NCBI RefSeq assembly: GCF_000242915.1
Contig: NZ_AFRZ01000001.1
Coordinates: 2,046,001-2,110,000, forward strand
DNA length: 64,000 nt
Origin: Sulfurimonas gotlandica GD1
GTDB taxonomy: Bacteria; Campylobacterota; Campylobacteria; Campylobacterales; Sulfurimonadaceae
Direction: 5' to 3'
Below the pieces are notes generated by a model. It ran no database searches. It saw only the letters and a program-made list of their open reading frames with translations, and had not been told where the DNA came from. Shown piece by piece: positions 1 to 10,008 of this stretch. The position numbers and the translations under genes are program-made. Numbering within the stretch: the stretch's first letter is position 1; every line of letters starts with the position of its first letter.

Positions 1-3000
1 TTTCGGTATCAAATCATAATAAAGATATAGAAAATTTAATAAAAAAACTAGAGGCAACAAAAAACCTTTCAGATATTGATTCTAAAAAATTATCACATCT
101 AATTCAACATTCCAAAAAAATATATTACTTTATGAATGAGATAAATAAGCTTGAGGAAAAGGCACATCCTATTGATTTCGATAAGGACCTATTTATATTA
201 AGAGATTCTTACAATATCTATTTTAATGGTGTGTCAGAACGTGCAAAGCTATACCAAATAATACTTCTTATAGTTGGTCTGTTGATGTTTGTTTGGGTAA
301 TGTACTCAATAATTAGAATAAGACTCTCAGAGGCAGAAAAAGAAAACGCTTTAAACGAATTGCATTTTCAAAAATTTGCACTGGATGAACATGCTATCGT
401 TAGTATAACAGATGCTAAGGGTAAGATACTTTATATAAATGATAAATTTTGTGAGATTAGTCAATTTCAAAGAGGTGAATTAATAGGTAAAAACCATCGT
501 GTTATTAAATCTAATGAACATCCTGATTCTCTATTTAAAGAGATGTGGGAGACAATAAGCAGTGGTTCAGTATGGCATGGAGAGATAAAAAATAGGAAAA
601 AAGATGGAAGTTTCTATTGGGTTAAATCTACAATAGTACCTTTCGTTGATGATAGTGGAAAACCATTTCAGTATATTTCAATTAGAACGGATACAACTAA
701 GCAAAAAGAATTAGAAGAGCGTTTTCAAGATCAAGCAAATTTTTTAAATTCGATTACTGATAATATAACTGAAGGACTTATGGTAATTGACGATACAGGT
801 AATTTGATATATTCAAATAAATCAGCTTCTACATTATTAGAACAAAGAGATGATGAGCTACTTGATTCTAATTTTTATTCTGATGTCCTTGTTGAAAATG
901 AAAATATAACTTTGAGTAAGTTTGATAGTTTAATGAAAAAGAGTGGTGTATTGCACTCTGACGATGTACTATTTAAGACTAAAAATGGTAAAAATATTGA
1001 TATTGAAATGAGTGCAGTGTCTGTTTTAAGACATAATAAAAAATCATTAATTGTCGTATTTAAAGATATATCAGATCGTAAAATACTTCAAGATTCTCTT
1101 ATAGAAGCAAAACTTATAGCAGAAGAAGCAAGTAAGACTAAAAGTAATTTCCTTGCTAATATGAGTCATGAATTGCGTACACCATTGAATGGAATTATAG
1201 GTATGAGTTATATTGCGCTAAATCAGGATACTGATCCACGAATTAAAAATTATCTTGATAAAATTCACACCTCAGGTAACATTCTTCTAAAAATAATTAA
1301 TGATATTCTTGATTTTTCTAAAATTGAAGCAGGTAAGTTAGATGTTGAATCTATAGAGTTTAACTTGGACGATATGCTTAAAAAACTTTCTGATTTTATT
1401 CATCTAAAAGCATACGAAAAAGATCTTGAGTTAGTTATTTTTAAAGACCAAAATACTCCTACTTCTGTTATTGGAGATCCATTAAGAATAAATCAAATAT
1501 TACTAAATCTATTAAGTAATTCTATTAAATTTACAGATCATGGAGAGATTGAAATAAGTGTTGAAGCATTAATACTTGATGCTGCTGATTCTAAGTTAGT
1601 CTTTACTATTAGAGATACTGGTGTTGGGATGACTAAAGAAGAGCTAGATAGAATATTTAACTCTTTCTCTCAAGCTGATAGTACCATAGCTAGGCGTTAT
1701 GGAGGAACAGGTCTTGGGCTTACGATTACAAAGCAGCTTATTGAGCTAATGGATGGAAATATTAGTGTTGAAAGTGAAAAAGGAGTTGGTACTACCTTTA
1801 AGGTAGAGTTGCCTTTACATACATCTAAGCGTGATATAGTTGTTAAACAATATTCTGAAAAACTGCAAAACATACATTGCTACTTATTTAAGCTAAATAG
1901 TGTTTTTGAACGTCAAATCAATAAAATTCTTACATCGATGAATATTAAATCAACTTCAGCAGATTCTTTTGATTTAATTCCTAAAAATATAGATGAAGAT
2001 AATACTTCTATATTAATTACCGAATATAATGATTCTGTAGATGTATGGATAAAGGGAGTAAGTGAAAAATTACCAGTACTTATTTATTATACTCCTCATG
2101 ATGATATACATGTTTCATATTTACAGCATACAGGAAAGGTTCAACCCGTCTCTAAGCCACTGAATAGTTCCGTTTTTTATGATAGCATCATGATGTTGTT
2201 GTTTGAAACAGAAAAAACACAGTTACAAAAAGAAAAAGTTTCATATGAAAATATAAGTGCCAAAGTCTTACTGGCAGAAGATAACGAAATCAATCAGATG
2301 GTCGCTATAGAGTTTTTAGAATCATTTAATTGTGATGTTGATGTTGTAAACAATGGTAAAGAAGCAGTAGAAAAACTAACTACAGATAAATATGATATAG
2401 TTTTTATGGATATACAAATGCCAGAGATGGATGGTTTGAGTGCAACGAAGATGATAAGAGAAAAGTTAAAACTTGATATTCCTATTGTTGCTATGACAGC
2501 TAACGCTATGAAGCAAGATGTAGAAGCAAGTCTGGCAGTTGGTATGAATGCCCATATATCAAAACCGATTGATCCAAATGAGATAAAGAAAAACTTGCAG
2601 AAATTTGTAAAAAAATCAATTGTTGTAACCTCACAACATGAATTAAATACTTTAGAAGAGATAGATGATTCACAAGATGAAGATGAGCAGAGTGTAGCAA
2701 TGTTATTAAAAATTTCACAGTCTGAACTTGGTGTATCAGATACTGTGATGGAAAAATTTGTAAATAAATTTATGTCAACATTAGATAACTCTATCTCTGA
2801 ATTGCAAAAAGGTATTAATGATAGTGATTATGATAAAATTCAAAAAGCGGCGCATAAATTACGTGGCGCAGCACTAAATCTAAGAATTACTCCTTTAATT
2901 GAAGCCACACAAGAGATGGAACATAATGCAAAAGAAGAAAATACAATTGATTATGCAATACATCTTGACAAAATTGTAAATTTTAAAAATAGCTACAAAG

Positions 3001-3029
3001 AGTACTTAAAAAGCAAAGAGGAGCAATAG
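1..3029 (+). CDS. Hybrid sensor histidine kinase (PAS-PAS-HisKA-HATPase-REC-Hpt), 5' partial
   Basis: The reading frame is open from base 3 with no stop before the Met at 132, so the true N-terminus lies outside the window and only the C-terminal 1000 or so residues are seen. Numbering from the Met at 132: a membrane segment at about 40-62, two PAS domains (about 75-185 and 195-315), an H-box with MSHELRTPL near 345, N-, G1- and G2-boxes (GGTGLGL) of the HATPase, a receiver domain near 710-830 with phospho-acceptor DIQMPEMDG, and a C-terminal Hpt domain (AAHKLRGAALN) near 905. This is a complete phosphorelay in one membrane protein. It is one base from the HD-GYP regulator that follows, its likely partner. 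The signal sensed cannot be told. Confidence 0.93.
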   Translation, partial: SVSNHNKDIENLIKKLEATKNLSDIDSKKLSHLIQHSKKIYYFMNEINKLEEKAHPIDFDKDLFILRDSYNIYFNGVSERAKLYQIILLIVGLLMFVWVMYSIIRIRLSEAEKENALNELHFQKFALDEHAIVSITDAKGKILYINDKFCEISQFQRGELIGKNHRVIKSNEHPDSLFKEMWETISSGSVWHGEIKNRKKDGSFYWVKSTIVPFVDDSGKPFQYISIRTDTTKQKELEERFQDQANFLNSITDNITEGLMVIDDTGNLIYSNKSASTLLEQRDDELLDSNFYSDVLVENENITLSKFDSLMKKSGVLHSDDVLFKTKNGKNIDIEMSAVSVLRHNKKSLIVVFKDISDRKILQDSLIEAKLIAEEASKTKSNFLANMSHELRTPLNGIIGMSYIALNQDTDPRIKNYLDKIHTSGNILLKIINDILDFSKIEAGKLDVESIEFNLDDMLKKLSDFIHLKAYEKDLELVIFKDQNTPTSVIGDPLRINQILLNLLSNSIKFTDHGEIEISVEALILDAADSKLVFTIRDTGVGMTKEELDRIFNSFSQADSTIARRYGGTGLGLTITKQLIELMDGNISVESEKGVGTTFKVELPLHTSKRDIVVKQYSEKLQNIHCYLFKLNSVFERQINKILTSMNIKSTSADSFDLIPKNIDEDNTSILITEYNDSVDVWIKGVSEKLPVLIYYTPHDDIHVSYLQHTGKVQPVSKPLNSSVFYDSIMMLLFETEKTQLQKEKVSYENISAKVLLAEDNEINQMVAIEFLESFNCDVDVVNNGKEAVEKLTTDKYDIVFMDIQMPEMDGLSATKMIREKLKLDIPIVAMTANAMKQDVEASLAVGMNAHISKPIDPNEIKKNLQKFVKKSIVVTSQHELNTLEEIDDSQDEDEQSVAMLLKISQSELGVSDTVMEKFVNKFMSTLDNSISELQKGINDSDYDKIQKAAHKLRGAALNLRITPLIEATQEMEHNAKEENTIDYAIHLDKIVNFKNSYKEYLKSKEEQ

Positions 3030-3030
3030 T

Positions 3031-4068
3031 ATGGTTAATAGTTTAAATGTAATGATTGTTGATGATGAAGAGTTAAATATAATGATTTTAGAAGAGTTAG
3101 TCTCATCTCAAAATCACAAAGTAACGGCATTTGAAAATCCACTTGATGCTTTAGATTATGTGAAATCCAATGAACCTGACATTGTTTTGATTGATTATAT
3201 GATGCCTGAAATGGATGGTATTGAACTTACTAAACATATTAAAGTACATTATCCTGATATGATAGTCGTTATGATTACTGCAGCAGGAGAGCAACAAGAC
3301 CTAAAAATACAAGCACTTGAAGCTGGAGTGACTGATTTTTTATTAAAGCCTATAGATACTGTAGAGGTGCAATTGAGACTTAGAAATCTTGCTGAGCTTC
3401 GCTATTCAAAAAAGCTTATGAAAGAATATAATAAAAATCTTGAAGAGGATGTTTATAAAGCAACCGAGCAGATATTAGAAGGATATCATGAAGCATTACA
3501 GATTATTTCCAATGCTGCTGAGTATAGAGATCCTGAGACATCAAACCATATCAACAGGGTTGCTCACTATAGTAAATTGATTGGAGAAAAACTAGGATTA
3601 AGTAGTGAAGAGCAAGAGATAATTTTTTATGCATCCCCATTACACGATGTAGGGAAAATCGCTATTCCGGATGCAATCCTGCTTAAACCAGGGAAATTGA
3701 CAGATGAAGAGTTTGATATTATGAGATCACATTCTTTAAGTGGTTTTGAGATATTGAAAGATGCTAAAAATCCATATTTAAAAGCTGGTGCAGAGATCGC
3801 ATTATCACATCATGAACGCTATGATGGTAATGGTTATCCAAACAAGGTTAAAGGTGAGGATATACATTTGTATAGTAGAGTAACAGCTGTTGCTGATGTG
3901 TTTGATGCTTTGACCTCAAGTAGGCCTTATAAAGAGGCATGGCCATTTGAAAAAGCGATTCAATTAATTGAGAGTGAAAAGGGAGGTCATTTTGACCCTA
4001 TTATTGTTTCTATTTTTGTAGAAAACATCGATCAGGTTCAAGAAATTTTTAATCATTTCAATAATTAA
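3031..4068 (+). CDS. Two-component response regulator with HD-GYP c-di-GMP phosphodiesterase domain
   Basis: 345 residues. An N-terminal receiver domain (VDDEE near 10, phospho-acceptor in DYMMPEMDG near 55, KPID near 107) is followed by a linker helix and an HD-GYP domain with HINRVAHYS, HDVGKIAIPD and HHERYDGNGYP, the metal and active-site motifs of c-di-GMP-hydrolysing HD-GYP proteins. A good Shine-Dalgarno sequence (GAGGAG) sits just inside the end of the upstream kinase gene, so the two are co-transcribed and probably translationally coupled. Family knowledge: phosphorylation of the receiver tunes cleavage of c-di-GMP. The specific output is not known. Confidence 0.93.
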   Translation: MVNSLNVMIVDDEELNIMILEELVSSQNHKVTAFENPLDALDYVKSNEPDIVLIDYMMPEMDGIELTKHIKVHYPDMIVVMITAAGEQQDLKIQALEAGVTDFLLKPIDTVEVQLRLRNLAELRYSKKLMKEYNKNLEEDVYKATEQILEGYHEALQIISNAAEYRDPETSNHINRVAHYSKLIGEKLGLSSEEQEIIFYASPLHDVGKIAIPDAILLKPGKLTDEEFDIMRSHSLSGFEILKDAKNPYLKAGAEIALSHHERYDGNGYPNKVKGEDIHLYSRVTAVADVFDALTSSRPYKEAWPFEKAIQLIESEKGGHFDPIIVSIFVENIDQVQEIFNHFNN

Positions 4069-4354
4069 TTTGAAATTGAAAATAGTTATATTTTGAATTA
4101 TAAGAAAAAGTAATTATTATGACTGGAATTTTGGAATTTAAAAACTAAAATTTTATAGTTTTGTTTTAGAAGGTATTATACTTTTAACTAACAACTTTAT
4201 TTTTACCGCCATTGTAGCTATATATAGTTTTTCATCATCTTTTTAACAGTATAACCAAGCTCAAGAAAAGTCAGCTTAAAAATGGTCTAGTTTTAGGGAG
4301 AGCTACAGTAGGATTTAATATAAGTTTTTTTTCATTAAATCCATTTTCATTAAG

Positions 4355-4450
4355 CTCTTAGTTTTGGAACAATTTTTAGTAACAGGAAGATTGTTCCAAA
4401 TAGAGTTGAATTTTGGAACATACTCCAAAAGGTACTGATTCTGGAACACT
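4355..4450 (+). repeat. Dispersed double-hairpin repeat, copy A
   Basis: Begins ctcttagttttggaaca. Hairpin 1 pairs 4362-4372 with 4391-4400 (ttttggaacaa / ttgttccaaa). Hairpin 2 pairs 4411-4417 with 4424-4430 (ttttgga / tccaaaa). A copy about 85% identical by eye lies at 11972-12055 in the same orientation, and more diverged copies at 20778 and 49354. Confidence 0.65.
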
Positions 4451-4689
4451 TAAGGCCTATTTGTCATAAGCGGAGTCAAAATTGGCACTTTTTAGTGTAA
4501 GTGTATCCATAAACTAGGGATTTATTGGTTGATAAGTTGCTGAAATCAGCCTCGCCATTGACAGCAAATGGTATAAGTTTCATAATAAAAAATTTAAATA
4601 GCACTATAGGACGTATAAATGAGCTGTGGAATGATCTCAATAAAGTAGACACATTTTAACTCAACATCTCACCAATATAGCATAATTTC

Positions 4690-4717
4690 AAACTGATTTT
4701 AGGCATCAGTTTTTTTT
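4690..4717 (+). terminator. Rho-independent terminator
   Basis: Stem aaactgat / atcagttt with a 7-base loop, followed by a run of eight T. Oriented on the plus strand, it may be the end of a lost gene or serve as an insulator against read-through into the convergent gene at 4727. Confidence 0.65.
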
Positions 4718-4726
4718 CATTATATT

Positions 4727-7700
4727 TTATTTTTCTTGTATATTGTTGTTTTTACACATATAAACTTTACAAAGGACCTGTTTAAGAAATATTCCTGTAT
4801 TTTTATTTTGCCAAAGCACTATATTGTCAATATCAGCATTTTTTTCTAAAGTATATCCTTCTGATTGCTTTTGAAGTATCTTGCTACTTAATCGTTCTGG
4901 CTTATCATTATCTGCAGCAGCTAATCTAACAATTTGATCATTATTTTTGTATATCCCAAAACCATTAAATATAAATTTTATATTAACTGTCTCCCCGGCA
5001 ATTGGATTAGAACGACTAATACCATCTACACTATATTCATTAGATAAAGCGATATCTCCTAAAGCCATTAAAAATACTAGCCTATCTGGCTCTTGGTCAT
5101 TTTTATCATACTCTGTAACATCATCGCAATAGTTAGTTAAAAAGTCTAAAAAATTATTTTTTATATGGATAGATAATTTATTTTTTGCTCTTGTTATAGC
5201 TACATATATTAATCTCTTATCATAGTCATCTTTAATAAAATTCTCGTCAATACAAATGTATACAGAATCAAACTCTTTACCTTTAGCTTTATGCATAGTT
5301 GATACTATTACATCTGCTCTGCTTATCTCAAATTCTTCAAATGTAATCTCTTCTAAATATTCCTCGAATACAGTTATAAAATGCTTTTGACTATATTGAA
5401 TATTATCTTCATACTCATCCATGAATCTTTTTATTACACTTTGAGCTAATCGATAGTTTTTGGAATTTGAATAAATAGCTTCAAGTTTATCTAGAGCTTT
5501 GTCTATATCATTCTCTTTCCAAAAGAATAAAAAATCTTGTAGCTCTATTAAATTTCCAAGACTAAAACCATCTTTAGAAGTGATATATTTTGCTTTGATA
5601 TTGTTTGCAATAAGTTGAGAATATATTGTTAATATTTCATCATTGTTTCTTGCTAGGATGGCTATTGTTTCAGAACTATCATGAGATACATGTTGGACTA
5701 TGTTATGAATGTAACTAGAGTTCTGATATTTAATAAAATTAATCTCTCCATTTTCATTAGAGTTGGATAACAGTTTTTTTGTCTTTAACCTATTAGATAG
5801 AATCTCACTATAGCTATTAGCGTACTCTATTATATTTTTTTTGCTTCTATAGTTTGTAGATAACTCATACTGTGAATAGTTTGACTCCTCTGTTGTTACT
5901 AAATCTTTAGTCTCTTCTTGTATTACTTCAAAATCATTTTTAAAGTGCTTAATATAAACTATGTCTGCTTTATCCTTTCCAAAATTATTTATACATTGGT
6001 CATCATCTCCAACAGCAATAATTTTTTTATCATTTGACATTTTTGAATATATAGCTTGTATAAATTCATATGTATCTTTACCTACATCTTGATACTCATC
6101 TAAAACTAGCATTTGAATATATGGTAAATTTATTTCATCATTCTTCAACATATTACTAGCTAGAGCGATAACACTATGTAAAGCAGATTGGTCATTTTTT
6201 ATATTTGTACCAAGTAACTCTATTGCAAAAGAATGGAAAGTGTATATTTTCATAGCATATACTTGGTTACCAATCAATTTTTTAAGTCTGTTTTTGAATT
6301 CTGCCACAGCAACTCTAGAATGAGCTAGCATCAAAAAGTACTCAGCTTTATTATTTTCTATCGTAACTAATGAAGCTATCTTATGAACTAAACTTTTTGT
6401 TTTACCACTACCAGGACCAGCAAGAACCATTATTGAACTGCTTTTATTATCCTCAAATATTCTTTTTTGCTCATCATTCAAATCATGTATTATCTCTTTT
6501 AATCGCTCTTTTGTTATTGGAAGTTGAATCTCTTTATCATTAAATTTATATTTTTTCTTAAATTTACTATACTCCATTCCAAAATAGTCTTCTACAAATT
6601 CAGATGTTTTATTCCAGCCATCTTTAATTAATTTTTCTAAAAATGCTATTTGAATATGGATTGATTCAATTTTTCTTTCATAGTATGGCTTAAGGCTTTT
6701 GTTATAGTGTTCTCTTTTCTTATAAGGTGTTCTATTTTCGATATCTTTTTGTTTATCTATTTTAAATGACTGATAATATATCAATCTCCCTCGTCTAAGA
6801 TTAAAGCTGTCTTTCATAAGCTCATGTAAATATACGATGGAATGATGAAATCCGTTAAGAGTTAATTCTTGTATTGCATCATATTCAACTTTTAATTTAT
6901 TTGTTGAAATTTCTATCTCCCCATCTTCTTTACCACTTAACTCTTTAAGAATATTCTTTATAATAAATTCACATGTTTGTTTTCTAATATTTATTAATTT
7001 CTCAAGCTTATTTATATCAAATTTATCTAACTCAAAACTACATATATCCTTATGAAAATGAGCATTAAATATATTGAATTTTAGTTTTGATAGATGCGTC
7101 CAACTTTGAATAATTTTTTTAATTGTTTTTATATCATTCGTTGAATCACTACTAGTAAAGCTATTTATTTCTCTTAAGTCCAGTTTTGTTTCATATTCTG
7201 GTAAATATTTAAGTTGATTAAAGATTAATTTTTCCATCTCAAAATATTTTTGAAAATCTTTCTGAACTGAATTTTTAACATAGATACTAATGTCATTATC
7301 ATATTCAAGTAATTTTTCTTTTTGAAGTCCGTACAATACATCAAATATAATATTCTTTTTGACACCAACAATATCAGCTAAATCATCAACCTCAATAGCA
7401 TCAACTTTACTTCTTTGAATTATATTTTGCATTACTACAATCATATACTCATATATTTTTTCATACTCTTCTTGCTTTGGGTCTAATACATTATGAACAT
7501 GTTCCATACTTCTTTTTTCTTTATCAATAGAAGTAGCAAAAATCTTATAACTATTTCTTCCTCTAACAATAATTCCTGCTTGTTCCAGTTCTAACAAAGC
7601 TGTTTTTATCATTGTTTCATAATCAATTTTAGAGTCTTCGGTATCAATACCCATTTTTTCAGCTATCTGCTTTGGGGAAAGATATATCTCATCTCGCTTC

Positions 7701-9667
7701 TCTTTTTTCAATTCTCGAACAACTCTCTCAATTTCATGGTATTCAAGTCTTGAGTGATTGAGTTGAGAAAAGGTTCTATTAAAGTCATCTTTAGAGTACA
7801 AAACGATACATTCTGCTTTTAATTTATCACTTCTAGCACCTCTTCCAGATTCTTGCAAATATGATTCTAAACTATCAGATTGTTCATAATGGATAACTGT
7901 TTGTATATCTGGCTTATCAATACCCATCCCAAAAGCAGTTGTTGCGATTACTATATCTATTTTATTATCTATAAAGTCATTTAGTATGGCACCTTTATCT
8001 CTACCTTCTCTTTTGCCACTTTCTATCTCATCATCTATTTTTGAATAAAATGGTTCTATAACTAAATCCAACTCATGCAGTCTTTCATCATGATTTAGTG
8101 TTTCACTTAACTCTCGACATTCTCTTGCGTTCTGAGGTATGTAGATGATAGTTGGCTTTTTACCAATTCGCATCAACTCTTTTATGAGTTGTTCATACTT
8201 ATCTTTTTTACTGTTAACCTCTATAGCTCTATACTCTAGGTTATATCTTTTACTTGAAGCTATAAACTCTTTTAATTCAATATCTAATTTATCAGCAAAA
8301 TATTGTTTTATATCTTTTAGTACTTCTGGTTTTGCAGTAGCTGTAAAGCATGAAACAGGAATTTTTGGTTGAAATTCAGAACTCTCTTCAAGCTCTTTTA
8401 TTGAGTTTGCCACAAAATAATAATCGTGTCTAAAGTCGTGTCCCCATGATGAAAAACAGTGTGCTTCATCAATTACAAATCTCTCTATAATTCTTTTTTG
8501 AAGTGCTTTAAAAACAGAGTTAGAACGGAGTGCTTCTGGAGCTATATAGAGAATATCTACTACACCATTTTCAACCTCAGTTATAATATTCATTCTTTCT
8601 ATTGGACTAAGGTAACCACTTATTGCAACAACACTAAAGTTTTGATTTGCATCTTTAAAGCTATCTACATGATTTTTCATTAATGCCTGCAAAGGAGAAA
8701 TTACAACTGTTAAACCTTTATATGCCTTTGCTTTTATAAGTGCTGGCATCTGGAATGTAAATGTCTTACCACCACCAGTTGGTAAAATAGTCAGTATAGA
8801 GTCACTACCTAGTGCACTAGCGATGATATCTCTTTGTGATATTGTATTATTCACTTCAGCTGAACTTTCTTCTGAAAATAAATCTACTTGATCCTTATTT
8901 ACTAAATTACTCTCTTTCTCAAAAGGTCTAAAAGATGGTATTTTAAATTCATCTAGTGCAAATTTTTCTAAATCAATACTTGCCTCGTTAAATGTAAGCG
9001 CTTTTAATACCTCAACAACATTAGGATATCTTTTTAAAATAACAGAAGATACAGAAGCTTTATTATCAAGATAGAGGTATGATATAGCAAATGACAGTTC
9101 AGTTGGATGATTAATTTTTATATCTTCAAATTTTTCTTTACTACTGTAAATTTTATTTTTTATAATGTCATATATATTTACACTAGCTGGCACTACATTT
9201 TTATATTTAAAATAACTACTAAAATATTTATCATCGTATAAAAGAGATACAAAGATATTTTGAAGTTCTCTCTCTAGGTTAGTAAATTTTTTGTCTAATA
9301 AAATAAATAATGATTTAGTTTCTTGAGCATCTCCTAATGGCTCATTCTCAATATTTATTTCAGTTTTATAAGGCTTGTCCAACTTATGAGTTTTTTTATT
9401 TACAAACAGAAGCATTGATAAAAATAAAGTATCAATTATTGGTGTTTTTTCTACTATTTGATTTAAGCTAGTTTGGGATAAAAATTTCTTGTCATGGTCT
9501 ATAAAGTTATGACCGCAGATATAATTAGGTTGATTTTGTTCAAGTGTTGTTTTTATATCATTTATAGAAGTTGTTGATTTTTGTATATCATTTAAAAGTA
9601 ATCCAAGTCTGTCTATCTTGCCACTGTTAACAATAACTTCTATATCAATATAAGCAATATTATGCAT
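4727..9667 (-). CDS. Giant DNA helicase fusion: DEDD-type exonuclease - RecQ helicase - UvrD/Rep helicase
   Basis: 1646 residues, more than twice the length of RecQ or UvrD. Residues 1-115 resemble a DnaQ-like 3'-5' exonuclease: D-x-E in AYIDIE (8/10), GHNFIDHD (52-59) and LGDAQET (D113). The catalytic His expected five residues before D113 is an Asn, so activity is uncertain. Residues about 280-700 are RecQ: Walker A TGGGKTF (297-303), FVIDEAHCFSSWGHDFR (397-413), TTAFGMGIDKPD and QESGRGARSD. Residues about 1060-1570 are a UvrD/Rep SF1 helicase: GPGSGKT (1084-1090), LDEYQD, STNYRSK and VAITRAK. Probably a defence or DNA-processing protein, since the core RecQ and UvrD are normally separate. 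RBS taggaa and start ATG at 9667; a TATAAT lies at 9695-9690. No partner gene is directly coupled to it. Confidence 0.9.
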   Translation of the reverse strand: MHNIAYIDIEVIVNSGKIDRLGLLLNDIQKSTTSINDIKTTLEQNQPNYICGHNFIDHDKKFLSQTSLNQIVEKTPIIDTLFLSMLLFVNKKTHKLDKPYKTEINIENEPLGDAQETKSLFILLDKKFTNLERELQNIFVSLLYDDKYFSSYFKYKNVVPASVNIYDIIKNKIYSSKEKFEDIKINHPTELSFAISYLYLDNKASVSSVILKRYPNVVEVLKALTFNEASIDLEKFALDEFKIPSFRPFEKESNLVNKDQVDLFSEESSAEVNNTISQRDIIASALGSDSILTILPTGGGKTFTFQMPALIKAKAYKGLTVVISPLQALMKNHVDSFKDANQNFSVVAISGYLSPIERMNIITEVENGVVDILYIAPEALRSNSVFKALQKRIIERFVIDEAHCFSSWGHDFRHDYYFVANSIKELEESSEFQPKIPVSCFTATAKPEVLKDIKQYFADKLDIELKEFIASSKRYNLEYRAIEVNSKKDKYEQLIKELMRIGKKPTIIYIPQNARECRELSETLNHDERLHELDLVIEPFYSKIDDEIESGKREGRDKGAILNDFIDNKIDIVIATTAFGMGIDKPDIQTVIHYEQSDSLESYLQESGRGARSDKLKAECIVLYSKDDFNRTFSQLNHSRLEYHEIERVVRELKKEKRDEIYLSPKQIAEKMGIDTEDSKIDYETMIKTALLELEQAGIIVRGRNSYKIFATSIDKEKRSMEHVHNVLDPKQEEYEKIYEYMIVVMQNIIQRSKVDAIEVDDLADIVGVKKNIIFDVLYGLQKEKLLEYDNDISIYVKNSVQKDFQKYFEMEKLIFNQLKYLPEYETKLDLREINSFTSSDSTNDIKTIKKIIQSWTHLSKLKFNIFNAHFHKDICSFELDKFDINKLEKLINIRKQTCEFIIKNILKELSGKEDGEIEISTNKLKVEYDAIQELTLNGFHHSIVYLHELMKDSFNLRRGRLIYYQSFKIDKQKDIENRTPYKKREHYNKSLKPYYERKIESIHIQIAFLEKLIKDGWNKTSEFVEDYFGMEYSKFKKKYKFNDKEIQLPITKERLKEIIHDLNDEQKRIFEDNKSSSIMVLAGPGSGKTKSLVHKIASLVTIENNKAEYFLMLAHSRVAVAEFKNRLKKLIGNQVYAMKIYTFHSFAIELLGTNIKNDQSALHSVIALASNMLKNDEINLPYIQMLVLDEYQDVGKDTYEFIQAIYSKMSNDKKIIAVGDDDQCINNFGKDKADIVYIKHFKNDFEVIQEETKDLVTTEESNYSQYELSTNYRSKKNIIEYANSYSEILSNRLKTKKLLSNSNENGEINFIKYQNSSYIHNIVQHVSHDSSETIAILARNNDEILTIYSQLIANNIKAKYITSKDGFSLGNLIELQDFLFFWKENDIDKALDKLEAIYSNSKNYRLAQSVIKRFMDEYEDNIQYSQKHFITVFEEYLEEITFEEFEISRADVIVSTMHKAKGKEFDSVYICIDENFIKDDYDKRLIYVAITRAKNKLSIHIKNNFLDFLTNYCDDVTEYDKNDQEPDRLVFLMALGDIALSNEYSVDGISRSNPIAGETVNIKFIFNGFGIYKNNDQIVRLAAADNDKPERLSSKILQKQSEGYTLEKNADIDNIVLWQNKNTGIFLKQVLCKVYMCKNNNIQEK

Positions 9668-9689
9668 TTGTTTCCTAATAATAATGCTT

Positions 9690-9733
9690 ATTATATCTCA
9701 TTTTATAATTATATTTAATATTATTATAAAATG
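9690..9733 (-). promoter_or_regulatory. Promoter with overlapping inverted repeat (candidate operator) for the RecQ-UvrD fusion gene
   Basis: A minus-strand TATAAT at 9695-9690 is placed for a transcript starting about 16 bases before the ATG at 9667. Directly upstream, covering the -35 region, is an 11-bp perfect inverted repeat (cattttataat at 9699-9709, attataaaatg at 9723-9733). Such placement fits a repressor site, but AT-rich palindromes also arise by chance. Confidence 0.4.
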
Positions 9734-9815
9734 AAAAGTTGAAATTTGCACTCATTTTCCTAGGTAAGCCAATAAAATAGGATAACATTATTAAATTTTC
9801 TGCCTAAATATGGCT

Positions 9816-9842
9816 TTCGTTTGACAATGCTTGCCAAACGAA
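9816..9842. repeat. Intergenic hairpin
   Basis: ttcgtttgaca (9816-9826) pairs at 10 of 11 positions with tgccaaacgaa (9832-9842) around a 5-base loop. It has no T-run on either side, so it is not a typical terminator. It abuts the larger inverted-repeat element at 9842-9966. Confidence 0.5.
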
Positions 9843-9966
9843 CAGTAAAAATAGGTCAATTAATACATATCTGAATAATATGTCGATACTGTAAAGGAAC
9901 TGTGATATGTCATTTGACTGTACCGGACTAAACAACCTTAGTTTTATTAATTGAGATTTTTACTGT
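9842..9966. repeat. 125-bp element with 21-23 bp terminal inverted repeats (MITE-like)
   Basis: acagtaaaaataggtcaa... at 9842-9864 is the reverse complement, apart from the central agg/c difference, of ...gagatttttactgt at 9946-9966. The inside is non-coding and contains a shorter hairpin (acatat / atatgt). It resembles a non-autonomous miniature inverted-repeat element or a large cruciform. No second copy or target duplication was seen in the window. Confidence 0.5.
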
Positions 9967-10008
9967 ATAGCACTATCCATCTACTCATTAACTTTCTTTA
10001 TTAAAATA

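Larger units (their letters stand above)
4069..4726. other. Intergenic stretch at the left edge of the accessory island, with repeat and gene debris
   Basis: About 660 bases without an intact gene. It holds a double-hairpin repeat (4355-4450), a terminator (4690-4717) and, in one plus frame ending at the TAA near 4659, about 45 codons of open reading (ending NKVDTF) without a start signal. That last item may be the tail of a decayed gene. I cannot assign it to a family. Confidence 0.4.

Noticed and set aside
4240-4310. gtctagttttaggg near 4287 as a third copy of the 23-bp inverted repeat
   Set aside because: Only the first half resembles it and the ggggacattcc part is missing, so chance similarity is likely.
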